Made by a program: the position numbers and the translations under genes. Shown piece after piece: positions 23,448 through 32,800 of a DNA stretch of 64,000 nucleotides; positions within the stretch are counted from its first letter, which is position 1, and each line of letters opens with the position of its first letter. This DNA comes from Flavobacterium sp. YJ01 (GTDB lineage: Bacteria; Bacteroidota; Bacteroidia; Flavobacteriales; Flavobacteriaceae). The stretch is taken from the NCBI RefSeq assembly GCF_029320955.1, contig NZ_CP119757.1, positions 2,604,001-2,668,000 on the forward strand, given 5' to 3'. The notes below the pieces were generated by a model that made no database searches, was not told the DNA's origin, and saw nothing but the letters and a program-made list of their open reading frames with translations.

Positions 23448-26076
23448 TTTAATCTTTCTCTTCATAAATCTGAATGTTTTCGGACAAAATCAGGAAGATC
23501 AAATTTATAATGCGATTGATGGTTTTGTGGCTCATCCTTCCGCGAAAGCGTTACAAAATTTAAGAAATACTGAAAGTGATTTTTGGAAAAGTACAAAGCC
23601 CAAAACAAAAGATGAGTTATTGGCGATTGTCATTTTAAATTGTAATAAAGCGTATTACGAAAACCAATTTGGGCAAACTCAAAATGCAATTTCCAGCTAT
23701 GAAAAAGCTTGGCAAATCTATCAGAAAAATAAACTTTCAAATTATGATATAATTGAGTTTTGCTTAAAACCGCTCGGTAATTTATATACCGTTTTAGGCG
23801 ATTACGACAGTGCAGAAAATACTATAAAACAGTATTTTTTTATTGTAAATACTTCCAAAAATTATCCTGAAGCGCAAAAACAAAAGTTTGCTGCAATTCT
23901 AAATTTATCGAATGTTTATCAGAGTTCGGGCAAGATTTCTTTGGCAATTGAACTTTTAGAAAAAACTTTAAAAACGGAGCAATTATCCAATTTACAAAAG
24001 GGAATTTTATGGAATAATTTGGGAAATAATTATTTATTGAGTTCAACAGGAGATTTGATGAGACCAGAAACTCATCAAAGTGCGACAAAAGCATTTGAAT
24101 CTTCTATCAAACTTCTTGAAAACGAAAAAAAACAATCGGAAACTTTATCAAATTCGTATCGGAATTTGGCAACGCTAAACCGTCAAAGGATGAATTTTGA
24201 AACCGCAAATTCTTATCTGGAAAAAGCTGAAAAACTATTTTTGCAAACTAAAAATCAGCAGCCTCGAAAACTAGCCAAACTGTATTACGAAAAAGCTTTG
24301 CTTCTCTTTGATGAAAGAAAATATGACGAAAGCAGAAAGCAAATTTCAGTTGTTTTTAAAACATTGATTCCAAATTATAATTCGAAAGATATTCTTCCAA
24401 ACCAAAATCAATTGTATGCAGAAACTGTTTTAACGGATGCGCTCGATTTGTGTGGAGAAATTCTAAGAATCAATCAACCTCAAAAGGCGATTTCAGCTTT
24501 TGAGCTTTCTTTTTACATCGAAGATTTAGTGATGAGTGGTTTAGTTTATGAAAATTCTAAAATCTTAATGCAATTGCGATCTCGAAATCGTACCGAAAAA
24601 TGCATTTCGATTTATAATGAATTATTTAAAAAAGAAGGCAAAACTTCTTATTTAGAAAAAGCTTTTCAATTGGCTGAAAGTACAAAATCTGGAATTTTAA
24701 AAAGTTATCGTTCCAATATTAAAAACGCTTCCGCGGAAGAAAAAAAGCTTTTACAAGAACTTCAAAATTTAAATAATGCCATTTTAAAAGAACAGCAAAA
24801 AGGAGATTCTGCTGACATTTTAAAAATTAATCAGTTCATAAAAAAGCAAAATGAATTGGTGATTTCACTTAAAAAAATCCAAGCTGAAAATCCAGATTAT
24901 ATTACTGAAAAATGTGATTTGAAAGGATTATTTAAGAAACTCGAAAATGATAAAGCGATGATGGTTTATTATTTTATGGGATTTGAGAATCAATATTACT
25001 TCACTTTACAAAATAACCGTATTTCATTAAATCGCCTTTCTTTTGGAGATGGAAAAATCTATAATATTATTCACTTTATAGATTATTTCAACAATGCGAA
25101 TGCCATTACTAATGATATTTCTGGTTATGTTAATTCTGGAAAAATCGCTTATGATTTATTAAAATTACCGACTAATTATGTCAATCAAAACCTCATCATT
25201 GTTCCCGACGGAATTTTGAATTTTCTTCCTTTTGAAGCTTTAATTACCCGAGAATCGAATACGACAAATTTTGCGAAAATGAATTATTTAATGAACGATT
25301 TTAAAATCGCTTATAATACTTCGGCAAATATTTATCTGAATTCAAAACCTGTTTCAAAATCAGAGAAAACGGTTTTGGGAGTTTTTCCAGTCTTCGAAAA
25401 ATCAGCTTTTGAATTGCGTTATTCTAAGAAAGAATTAGAATCGATTCGAAGTAATTTTAAAGGGAAATATTTAGAAAATGCTCAAGCGAGTTTTTCTAAT
25501 TTTAAAAATAATGCACCCAATTTTTCTATTTTACATTTGAGTACACACGCTTCTTCTGGCGATATTGAAACTCCGGCAAGCATTAAATTTTACGATCAGG
25601 AAATTTTGTATTCTGAATTGTATAATCTGCATATTAATCCAGATTTAGTGGTTTTAAGCGCTTGCGAAACTGGAATTGGAAAATTGTACAAAGCAGAAGG
25701 CGCGATGAGTATTGCAAGAGGTTTTCAGTTTGCCGGAGCGCAGAATTTGCTTTTTTCTTTATGGAAAGTAAACGATTTTACGACTTCGGTTTTTATGGCT
25801 GATTTTTATAAAAACATTAAGAATGATGTTTCTTATTTTGAAGCCAATGCCAACGCAAAACGAGATTATTTGAACGATAAATCGATTCCGAATGCAAAAA
25901 AATCGCCATATTATTGGAGTTCTTTTGTGTATTATGGTTCTATTTCTACTGAAGAAAAATCAGGAAATTATATCGCTTATATCGTTAGTTTATTGATTGT
26001 AATTGGCTTATTTTTGGTTTTCAATCAGTACAGAAATGGAAAATCTTCACGAGATTCTCAAAAAAGAGAATTATAA
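23425..26076 (+). CDS. CHAT-domain caspase-like protease with TPR repeats
   Basis: Protein of 883 residues. A signal peptide (NLYHLYGLIFLFINLNVFGQ) is followed by a large TPR region (about 60-420; repeats such as NAISSYEKAWQIYQK and KAFESSIKLLENEK). The C-terminal CHAT domain (about 560-850) has a complete catalytic pair: His708 in LHLSTHAS and Cys747 in VVLSACETGIG. A transmembrane helix near the end (about 851-870, YIAYIVSLLIVIGLFLVF) should anchor it with most of the protein in the periplasm. CHAT proteases belong to the caspase/separase clan and often act in regulated proteolysis. The last 41 bp overlap the aspartic protease gene. The start lies inside a repeat arm, and no other start is close. 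Confidence 0.85.
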   Translation: MNLYHLYGLIFLFINLNVFGQNQEDQIYNAIDGFVAHPSAKALQNLRNTESDFWKSTKPKTKDELLAIVILNCNKAYYENQFGQTQNAISSYEKAWQIYQKNKLSNYDIIEFCLKPLGNLYTVLGDYDSAENTIKQYFFIVNTSKNYPEAQKQKFAAILNLSNVYQSSGKISLAIELLEKTLKTEQLSNLQKGILWNNLGNNYLLSSTGDLMRPETHQSATKAFESSIKLLENEKKQSETLSNSYRNLATLNRQRMNFETANSYLEKAEKLFLQTKNQQPRKLAKLYYEKALLLFDERKYDESRKQISVVFKTLIPNYNSKDILPNQNQLYAETVLTDALDLCGEILRINQPQKAISAFELSFYIEDLVMSGLVYENSKILMQLRSRNRTEKCISIYNELFKKEGKTSYLEKAFQLAESTKSGILKSYRSNIKNASAEEKKLLQELQNLNNAILKEQQKGDSADILKINQFIKKQNELVISLKKIQAENPDYITEKCDLKGLFKKLENDKAMMVYYFMGFENQYYFTLQNNRISLNRLSFGDGKIYNIIHFIDYFNNANAITNDISGYVNSGKIAYDLLKLPTNYVNQNLIIVPDGILNFLPFEALITRESNTTNFAKMNYLMNDFKIAYNTSANIYLNSKPVSKSEKTVLGVFPVFEKSAFELRYSKKELESIRSNFKGKYLENAQASFSNFKNNAPNFSILHLSTHASSGDIETPASIKFYDQEILYSELYNLHINPDLVVLSACETGIGKLYKAEGAMSIARGFQFAGAQNLLFSLWKVNDFTTSVFMADFYKNIKNDVSYFEANANAKRDYLNDKSIPNAKKSPYYWSSFVYYGSISTEEKSGNYIAYIVSLLIVIGLFLVFNQYRNGKSSRDSQKREL

Positions 26077-26473
26077 AAAAATAAAATTCAAAATCACTAA
26101 AACACAGCATCTACAGATTAAAGCCAAAATTAACGGCATTTCTGGCAATTTTATTTTAGACACTGGTGCATCTAATACCTGCGTAGGTTTTGAAAGCATT
26201 GAACGTTTTGAATTGGCTGCAAAAAACTCAAAAACAAAAGCTTCTGGCGCTGGCGGAACCGGAATGACAACGCAGATTTCTTCTCAAAATAAATTACAAT
26301 TAGGAAGCTGGAAAAATAAAGATTTTAGTATCGTAATTTTTGATCTTTCTCATGTCAATGAAGCTTTAGAATCTTTTAAAGCAAAACCTGTTCATGGCAT
26401 TATTGGCGCAGATGTTTTATTGGAGGGAAAAGCGATTATTGATTATTTTAATCATTATTTGTACCTTAAGTAG
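26036..26473 (+). CDS. retropepsin-like aspartic protease, single domain
   Basis: Protein of 145 residues from ATG 26036, without a signal peptide. It has the aspartic protease motif FILDTGASNT (catalytic Asp42), a Gly-rich flap region (ASGAGGTGMTTQ) and the second hydrophobic-Gly block HGIIGADVLLEG. One such domain is half of a pepsin, so it would act as a dimer. Its gene overlaps the CHAT gene by 41 bp in another frame, which implies coupled translation and a joint job. In contrast to the CHAT protein, it appears to be cytoplasmic. A CHAT-retropepsin pair under an ECF sigma factor suggests a proteolytic pathway, but the targets are unknown. Confidence 0.83.
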   Translation: MENLHEILKKENYKKIKFKITKTQHLQIKAKINGISGNFILDTGASNTCVGFESIERFELAAKNSKTKASGAGGTGMTTQISSQNKLQLGSWKNKDFSIVIFDLSHVNEALESFKAKPVHGIIGADVLLEGKAIIDYFNHYLYLK

Positions 26474-26501
26474 AAATTCCAATTAAAAAATTCCAAATTC
26501 C

Positions 26502-26539
26502 AAAAAAGACTGTCTCAAAATTTTAGACAGCCTTTTTTT
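26502..26539 (+). terminator. terminator after the CHAT/retropepsin genes
   Basis: CTGTCT and AGACAG arms, extended by A and T runs, around a 9-base AT loop, ending in seven T. Confidence 0.75.
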
Positions 26540-26547
26540 CTGAAACT

Positions 26548-26696
26548 GCTCCTGCGGAGCAAAATATTTATAGAAAAGAATAAACGTTTACAATAAAGCT
26601 CCAGCGGAGCGACATGTTTTCTAACGATCTAATACATGTCGCTCCGCTGGAGCTTTATAATTGCTGTAATTGATTTTCTATAAATATTTTGCTTCT
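26548..26696. repeat. nested long inverted repeat (about 150 bp)
   Basis: The inner perfect 23-bp arms lie at 26595-26617 (AAAGCTCCAGCGGAGC and on) and 26634-26656, with a 16-base loop. Outer arms at about 26559-26576 and 26674-26692 (CAAAATATTTATAGAAAA and its complement) extend the hairpin, and weaker GGAGC-type pairing lies beyond. There is no open frame. The spacer 26474-26744 holds only this element and the terminator. Confidence 0.8.
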
Positions 26697-26744
26697 CCGA
26701 AGCTGATTATTGTTTGTGTAATACCTCTTGGGAAACTTTTACCT

Positions 26745-27995
26745 TTATATTATTTCCTTATTATCAATTTCTACTTTTGGAACAGCATGTTTTTTCAACG
26801 AAAAATAAGCCACAATTGTACTCAATAACATTAAAAAACCTCCTAAAATAAAGGGTGCTCCTGCAAACTTAAATGGCGCATCATTATGAGTAAAAAAGTA
26901 AAAAGTATTCGCCATCATTGGAGGACCAATAATAGAAGAAGCACTCATTAAACTGGTCAAAGTTCCCTGAATTTCTCCTTGTTCAGTTGGATCTACTTTA
27001 CTTGCTACAACAGATTGTAAGGCAGGGCCGGCAATTCCGCCAAGGCAATATGGAATTAAGAAGACAAACATCATCCAGCTTTCTGTTGCGAAGGCAAATA
27101 ACAACATTCCGATTGTGTATAAAGCTAAACCAACGTAAATACTTTTTTCATTTCCTAATTTTGGATTAATATATCTAATTAATCCACCTTGTACTACGCC
27201 AACCAAAAGACCAATTATTCCTAAAGAAATTCCGATCATTCTTTCATCCCAATTAAATTGATAGATTGTAAAGAAACTCCAGTTGCTTTGTACGGCATGA
27301 GAACCTACGTACAACAAAAATATCGCTGAGATTAAACCAATTAAAGTTGGATGTTTTCTCAAACCTAAAATGGCTCCAACAGGATTGGCGCGTTTCCAGT
27401 CAAAAGCTCTGCGGTTTTCTTTTTTAAGTGATTCTGGCAGAATGAAAAATCCATAAAGAAAGTTCAACATACACAAAACTGCCGCTGCGTAAAATGGCAC
27501 TCTTGATCCGTATTGACCTAAAAGTCCTCCAATAACAGGTCCGATTATAAATCCTAATCCGAAAGCGGCGCCGATTAATCCGAAGTTTTTTGCTCTGTTT
27601 TCTGGCGTACTCACATCGGCAATATAAGCTGAAGCTGTTGTAATACTAGCGCCAGTGACACCAGCAATAATTCTTCCGATGAAAAGCCAAACAATAGTTG
27701 GTGAAAATGCCAATAAAATATAATCTAATGAAAACCCGAAAAGCGAAATTAAGATAATTGGTCTTCTTCCGAATTTGTCACTCAAATTTCCAATTACAGG
27801 GGCAAAAACAAATTGAGTTATCGCATACGCGAAAGTTAACCAGCCGCCTATTTTTGCTGCTTCACTAATATCACCATGAATCAATTCTTCGATTAATTTT
27901 GGTACTACAGGAATGATAATTCCCCATCCTGTAATATCAATTAACATGGTTATGAAAATAAAACCAATGGCTGCAGATTTATCTTTTTGTAGCAT
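26745..27995 (-). CDS. TetA-like MFS transporter (TCR/Tet family)
   Basis: Major facilitator protein of 416 residues with 12 predicted helices and the loop 2-3 signature GNLSDKFGRRPIIL. The first helix has FITMLIDITGWGIIIPVVPKLI and helix 5 has GLIGAAFGLGFIIGPVIGG, both typical of the TCR/Tet subgroup that includes tetracycline and other drug exporters. Resistance to tetracycline cannot be concluded from sequence; many chromosomal members have other substrates. I chose ATG 27995; the frame opens further upstream at 28019. It is a single gene, downstream of the RND operon on the same strand but separated by several terminators. Confidence 0.85.
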   Translation of the reverse strand: MLQKDKSAAIGFIFITMLIDITGWGIIIPVVPKLIEELIHGDISEAAKIGGWLTFAYAITQFVFAPVIGNLSDKFGRRPIILISLFGFSLDYILLAFSPTIVWLFIGRIIAGVTGASITTASAYIADVSTPENRAKNFGLIGAAFGLGFIIGPVIGGLLGQYGSRVPFYAAAVLCMLNFLYGFFILPESLKKENRRAFDWKRANPVGAILGLRKHPTLIGLISAIFLLYVGSHAVQSNWSFFTIYQFNWDERMIGISLGIIGLLVGVVQGGLIRYINPKLGNEKSIYVGLALYTIGMLLFAFATESWMMFVFLIPYCLGGIAGPALQSVVASKVDPTEQGEIQGTLTSLMSASSIIGPPMMANTFYFFTHNDAPFKFAGAPFILGGFLMLLSTIVAYFSLKKHAVPKVEIDNKEII

Positions 27996-28026
27996 AATTG
28001 TTTTTGTAAGAAGATACAAATAAACG

Positions 28027-28056
28027 AAAAAGATGACATTTTTAATGTCATCTTTT
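28027..28056. terminator. perfect hairpin upstream of the MFS gene
   Basis: AAAAGATGACATT and AATGTCATCTTTT form a 13-bp stem with short T loop and flanking A/T runs. It could stop read-through from the RND operon into the MFS gene. It lies in the long spacer 27996-28452, which also holds the repeat at 28226 and two hairpins at 28360 and 28406; between them I see nothing else. Confidence 0.65.
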
Positions 28057-28225
28057 CAATTCACAATAAAAAAATTCCAAACTCCAATTAAATGAACTTA
28101 TAATTTCATTGTTAAATAATTAAAACTGTCTATAGTTTTTTTACACAGATTTAATAAAGATTTAGACAGATAGATGCATCTCTTTTTTAATTTGATCTGT
28201 TGAAATATTTATCATTTTGCTCAAC

Positions 28226-28296
28226 ATAGCCCGTGGTTTCAACCACGGGTACAAAATACATCCATAACGTCTCCCATGGTTGAAACCACGGGCTAT
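28226..28296. repeat. REP-like inverted repeat element (about 71 bp)
   Basis: Left arm 28226-28248 (ATAGCCCGTGGTTTCAACC and on) and right arm 28274-28296 are 23 bp each with one mismatch. The left arm also contains an internal palindrome CCCGTGGTTTCAACCACGGG, so two hairpin forms are possible. No open frame. Confidence 0.75.
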
Positions 28297-28359
28297 ATTT
28301 TAATAATGAATAGAAAATCTTTAAAATCTGCGTGAAAAAAATTTATTCTCAATCAAAAA

Positions 28360-28434
28360 AAAAATCCCAAATTCCAATATAAAGGAATCTGGGATTTTTC
28401 ATTTTGAAATTCCAAATTCGGACTTTGGAATTTC
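28360..28434 (-). terminator. two tandem terminator hairpins after the RND pump gene
   Basis: The first, read in gene order, is GAAATTCCAAA/TTTGGAATTTC (28406-28434). The second is AAAAATCCCAAATTCC against GGAATCTGGGATTTTT (28360-28399), followed on the minus strand by a T run. They close the tetR-RND operon. Confidence 0.75.
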
Positions 28435-28452
28435 TATCAAAAATTAAAACTA

Positions 28453-31400
28453 TTAATGGGTATGTTTTGGATTAAAACCGTCTTCGCTTAATTCTGTATG
28501 CTCATAATCGGCAACCATTTCAGCTTCGTAATCGATTTTTTCTCCTTTAGAGAATTTTCTAATAATTTTCTCCATAATATCATAGATCACAGGAACTACA
28601 ATTAACGTTAGGAATAATGAAGAAATCAAACCTCCAATAATTACCCAAGCCAATCCATTTTTCCATTCTGCTCCAGCTCCAGATGCCAATGCAATCGGGA
28701 ACATACCAAATACCATCGCAATTGTTGTCATCAAGATCGGACGCAAACGAGCGTGGTTTGCTTGAATCAAGGCATTTCTAATTGATTCTCCAGCCGCTCT
28801 TCGCTGATTTGTATAATCGACAAGCATGATGGCATTCTTACACACCAAACCAATCAACATGATTACCCCTAAAATGGTAAAGATATTTAAGGTATTGTTT
28901 GTCAACGCTAGTGCGAATAAAACCCCAATGAACGAAAGCGGAATCGCGAACAATACCACAAACGGGTGAACGAAACTGTCATACAATCCCACCATTACAA
29001 GGTAAACCAAAATAATAGCGGCTAATAATGCGATTCCTAAAGTACCAAAACCTTCAGATTGGTTTTCTTGGTCACCTCCCCAGATGTAGTTAACTCCAAC
29101 TGGTTTTTTCAGTTTGTCTAATTTTTCTTGCCATTGTGTAACGATTGTTCCTGCCGGCACACCAACGTTCTGACCTTGTACAGTTACAGAAGCCGTTTTA
29201 TCTCTACGCTCTAATTTACTTGGTCCAGAACCTTCAGTGATAGTCGCGAATTGGTTTAATTTAATCTGCTGACCAGCGTTGTTGATGAAAATCAAATTAC
29301 TAACATCGGTAATATTTTTTCTATCAAATTCGTTGTATTTGATGTTGATGTCGTATTCGTATTCACCAGCTCTAAACTTACCATCAGTATTACCACTATA
29401 AGCTGTCTGCATCGTTAAACCTACTGTTTGTAACGTTAAACCTAACGCAGCCATTTTATCTCTGTCAACCTGAACGTTGATTTCTGGATTTCCGTCTTCA
29501 ACTGTTAGTTTAATCTCAGTTGTTCCAGGAATTGTACGTAATTCAGCTTCTGCCATTTTAGCAAACTTCATGGCACTTTCTACGTTTGGACCTGTTACGA
29601 TCAAACCTAAAGTTGCATCTTCAGCTGTTCCTAAGATACCTACAGGAACGGTTTTTACTTTAGCACCAACTAAAATTTTCTCCAGTTTACGTTTTGTTTT
29701 AGCTGCATAAACGTTGGCATCATCTGTACGATCTTTTTGCTCGATCATTTTAACGTCAATCTCTGCTTTGTAAGCTGTTGCTTGAGCCGCACCTAAACCT
29801 TCACTTGTTTGTCCTACTGTTGTAATTTGGCTGAAAACATATTTCTCTCCTTTTAAGAAAGCTTCTGCTTTTTGCGTCATAAAGTTAGTCTGTTCCAAAG
29901 AAGCGTCTTTTGGCATCTCAATTTGAACTAAGAACTCACCACTATCAGATGATGCGAAGAATTCTCCTCCAATATATCCACCTCCCATTAACCAGAAGAT
30001 CGTTCCAAAGAACAGAACTAGGATAATCCCCATAGTTTTGATATAATGATCTAAACACCAGTTCAGTAAGTTTGAAATCCAATCTGTAAAACGAGTTAAG
30101 TAGCTTTCGAATCCAAGAATGATTCTTCCAAATAAATTTTTACCTTCAATATGCTCTAATTTTCCAAAACGTGAAGACAGCCAAGGAATAATAGTAAATG
30201 AAGCCAATAATGAGAACATCGTAGAAATAATTACCGTAACACAAAATTGTGTAATAATGTTCGATACCAATCCTGTACTCATTGCGATTGGCAAGAACAC
30301 CACCACAATTACTAAAGTAATAGAAGTTACAGTACCTCCAATTTCGGCAGTTCCATCATAAGACGCACGGATTCGGCTTTTACCCATTTCCATGTGTCGG
30401 TAAATGTTCTCCAATACCACAATCGCGTCATCCACAAGAATACCAACAACAAGAGATAAACCAAGTAAAGACATTAAGTTAAGCGTGTAACCTAATAAAT
30501 AGATTCCGATGAATGTAGCAATTAAAGAGGCAGGAATAGAAACCATTACAATCAACGAGTTTCTAATACTATGCAAGAAGAACAACATTACAAATGCCAC
30601 CAGAATAACGGCAATTAATAAATCGTGTACAACAGAATCTGCTGCTTCAAGCGTAAAGACTGTACTATCTTTTGCAACTTCCAATTTTAATTGCGAAGAT
30701 TTATAATCGTTTTCTAAAGTTGCAATTGTTTTGATTAACTGCTCACTTACTGCAACGGCATTTGCATCTGATTGTTTTACAATTTGAAGTACAATCGCAC
30801 TTTTTTGATCAACACGCGCAATTTTCTCCGCGATTTTTTGTGTATCTTGAACATCAGCAATATCTCCTAAACGAACTTGAATTCCGTTTTGAGAAGAAAC
30901 CACTAAGTTTCTTAATTCTTCAACATTTTTATATTTACCCGCTAAACGGATTAAGATTTTTTGGTTACGAGTTTGAATATTTCCTGTAGGGAAATCCAAG
31001 TTCGAAGTCAAAATAGTTTGTTGAACCTGAGGAACTGAAAGTCCGTAACCTTGCATTTTTACTGCGTCAAGGTTTACTTGAATCTCACGCTCTTGACCAC
31101 CGATAATGTTTACCTGAGCAACCCCTTGTACACGAGATAAAACTGGTGCAATCTTTTTATCAATCAAATCATAAAAAGCGGCTTCATCCATTTTACCATT
31201 CGCACCAAGCGTCATAATTGGCAAATCACTCAAAGAGAATTTGGTTAACGAAGGCGGATCGGCATCATCTGGCAAATCACTCAAAATCGCATTGATTTTA
31301 CGCTGAGCATCATTCATCGAAATATCAACATTTGCAGTAGAAAGCAATGTGATAGATACTACAGATAAACTCTCATAAGATTTAGAGTCAATTTTTTTGA

Positions 31401-31629
31401 TATTTTCAAGAGATGCAATCGCATCCTCAATTTTCTTTGTTACCGTATTTTCAACCTCACTTGGAGAAGCTCCTGGATAAACAGTTGAAACCGTAATAAC
31501 GTTGGTTTCGAATTTTGGAATCAGCTCGTAGCCTAACTGGCTGTAGCTGAACAATCCACCTAGAATTAGAATTGTAAACAATACAATTACTAACGACGGA
31601 CGTTTTATGGATATTTCGGCTAATTTCAT
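28453..31629 (-). CDS. RND-type multidrug efflux pump, inner-membrane permease
   Basis: Protein of 1058 residues, full length for the AcrB/MexB (HAE1) family, with 12 helices and two large periplasmic loops. The proton relay is complete: Asp400-Asp401 in VGILVDDAIVVLENI (helix 4) and the helix-10 Lys in GLVCKNAIMLVDY. The N-terminal ISIKRPSLVIVL is the usual start of the family. It uses the proton gradient to extrude amphiphilic compounds across the envelope with the adaptor and TolC-like proteins encoded just upstream. The C-terminus is His/Glu-rich (YEHTELSEDGFNPKHTH). It is separated from the adaptor gene by a 91-bp spacer with a heptamer-based dyad. Confidence 0.95.
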   Translation of the reverse strand: MKLAEISIKRPSLVIVLFTILILGGLFSYSQLGYELIPKFETNVITVSTVYPGASPSEVENTVTKKIEDAIASLENIKKIDSKSYESLSVVSITLLSTANVDISMNDAQRKINAILSDLPDDADPPSLTKFSLSDLPIMTLGANGKMDEAAFYDLIDKKIAPVLSRVQGVAQVNIIGGQEREIQVNLDAVKMQGYGLSVPQVQQTILTSNLDFPTGNIQTRNQKILIRLAGKYKNVEELRNLVVSSQNGIQVRLGDIADVQDTQKIAEKIARVDQKSAIVLQIVKQSDANAVAVSEQLIKTIATLENDYKSSQLKLEVAKDSTVFTLEAADSVVHDLLIAVILVAFVMLFFLHSIRNSLIVMVSIPASLIATFIGIYLLGYTLNLMSLLGLSLVVGILVDDAIVVLENIYRHMEMGKSRIRASYDGTAEIGGTVTSITLVIVVVFLPIAMSTGLVSNIITQFCVTVIISTMFSLLASFTIIPWLSSRFGKLEHIEGKNLFGRIILGFESYLTRFTDWISNLLNWCLDHYIKTMGIILVLFFGTIFWLMGGGYIGGEFFASSDSGEFLVQIEMPKDASLEQTNFMTQKAEAFLKGEKYVFSQITTVGQTSEGLGAAQATAYKAEIDVKMIEQKDRTDDANVYAAKTKRKLEKILVGAKVKTVPVGILGTAEDATLGLIVTGPNVESAMKFAKMAEAELRTIPGTTEIKLTVEDGNPEINVQVDRDKMAALGLTLQTVGLTMQTAYSGNTDGKFRAGEYEYDINIKYNEFDRKNITDVSNLIFINNAGQQIKLNQFATITEGSGPSKLERRDKTASVTVQGQNVGVPAGTIVTQWQEKLDKLKKPVGVNYIWGGDQENQSEGFGTLGIALLAAIILVYLVMVGLYDSFVHPFVVLFAIPLSFIGVLFALALTNNTLNIFTILGVIMLIGLVCKNAIMLVDYTNQRRAAGESIRNALIQANHARLRPILMTTIAMVFGMFPIALASGAGAEWKNGLAWVIIGGLISSLFLTLIVVPVIYDIMEKIIRKFSKGEKIDYEAEMVADYEHTELSEDGFNPKHTH

Positions 31630-31632
31630 ATT

Positions 31633-31718
31633 TGTTGTTTTTTGCTGTAGGCTATACGCTGTAGGCTTTAGGCTTTTTTTAAAGGCTTAAAGCTTACGGC
31701 TTACGGCTTAAAGCTTAA
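31633..31718. repeat. heptamer-type dyad between adaptor and pump genes
   Basis: Repeated words GCTGTAGGCT, TAGGCTTTAGGCTTT and, in opposite sense, AAAGGCTTAAAGCTTA, TACGGCTTACGGCTTAAAG. They can fold into a hairpin in the operon mRNA. No gene is present in the spacer. It may attenuate transcription or shape mRNA stability between the two genes. Confidence 0.55.
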
Positions 31719-31720
31719 AA

Positions 31721-32788
31721 TTATTTAATAATTTCTACTGTATTTCCGTCTTGTAAGTTGATTTGACCTGTAGTAATTACTACGTCACCATCATTCAAAC
31801 CATTGATAATTTCAACTTTATCTCCTAAAATTCTTCCAGCAACTACTTTTTTCAATTTTGCTACTTTATTTTCTACAACAAAGATTTCGTTACTGCTCAC
31901 ACTTCCAACAAAAGCATTTCTAGGAACCACTTTTAAGTTTTGTTTTTGGTTGTTTGAACCAAAGTTTGCTGTTCCGTACATACCTGCTTTTAAGTCATTA
32001 TTAGCGTTATTTGTAATTTCAATTTCAACAGGGAAATTTAAAGAAGCATCTGCTTTTGCAGCGATAAATGTAATTTTTCCAGAGAAAGTTTTATCAGGAT
32101 AAACACTTGCAGTAATGTTTACTGTGTTTCCTAATTTTAAACTTGCAACTTGGCTTTCGTTTACTGTAACAGTCAATTTTAATTTAGAAACGTTTACAAT
32201 ATCAAACAAAGCAGTTGCAGGCATTCCTGCTAAAATAGATCCTGGTTCAATGTATTTTTTGTTGATATATCCATTGATTGGCGCTTTAACTTTAGTATCT
32301 CCAACATTAATGTTTGCTTGAGTTAAATTAGATTGCGCATTAGTCATTGCCAATTTTGCCTGATCTAATTGTTGCTTTGTTACACCGCCTGTTTTAAAAG
32401 CATTTTCGTATCTAGCATAATCAGATTTTGCATTTTGATACACCGCTTGAGCTTGTTGTGCATTTACATTAATAACATCACCTCTTACTGTTAAAAGTGT
32501 TTGTCCAACTCTTACGTAGTCACCTTCTTTAACTAAAACACTGATTACTTTTCCAGATTTTTCAGCAGAGAATGTCAATTCCTGAATTGGTGCAAAGTTT
32601 CCGTTTGCAGTAAAACCAAGATTAACATCTTCTGTTTTTACTGTTGCTACTTTTACAGAAACCGCCGCATTTTTTTCTGCTACAATTGCAGTTTTCCCTT
32701 CATTTTCAGCCTTGTTCTTATTTAGAATGAAGTTAATCCCGACAAGTGCCACGACTATGATTACGATTGTTATAATTATTTTTTTCAT
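31721..32788 (-). CDS. RND efflux periplasmic adaptor subunit (membrane fusion protein)
   Basis: Protein of 355 residues. An N-terminal membrane anchor (about 3-23) with no lipobox is followed by the lipoyl half-motif SGKVISVLVKEGDYVRVGQ (about 88-106), an alpha-helical hairpin (about 115-165; QLDQAKLAMTNAQSNLTQAN), the second lipoyl half VKAPINGYINKKYIEPG, and beta-barrel and membrane-proximal domains. It bridges the pump and the outer-membrane factor. The gene starts 12 bp after the TolC-like gene. Confidence 0.93.
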   Translation of the reverse strand: MKKIIITIVIIVVALVGINFILNKNKAENEGKTAIVAEKNAAVSVKVATVKTEDVNLGFTANGNFAPIQELTFSAEKSGKVISVLVKEGDYVRVGQTLLTVRGDVINVNAQQAQAVYQNAKSDYARYENAFKTGGVTKQQLDQAKLAMTNAQSNLTQANINVGDTKVKAPINGYINKKYIEPGSILAGMPATALFDIVNVSKLKLTVTVNESQVASLKLGNTVNITASVYPDKTFSGKITFIAAKADASLNFPVEIEITNNANNDLKAGMYGTANFGSNNQKQNLKVVPRNAFVGSVSSNEIFVVENKVAKLKKVVAGRILGDKVEIINGLNDGDVVITTGQINLQDGNTVEIIK

Positions 32789-32800
32789 TGTAATAATTTG

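Noticed and set aside
26745..27995. MFS gene as an acquired tetracycline-resistance gene
   Set aside because: No TetR partner, mobile element or change in base composition around it; the family includes many chromosomal exporters with other substrates.
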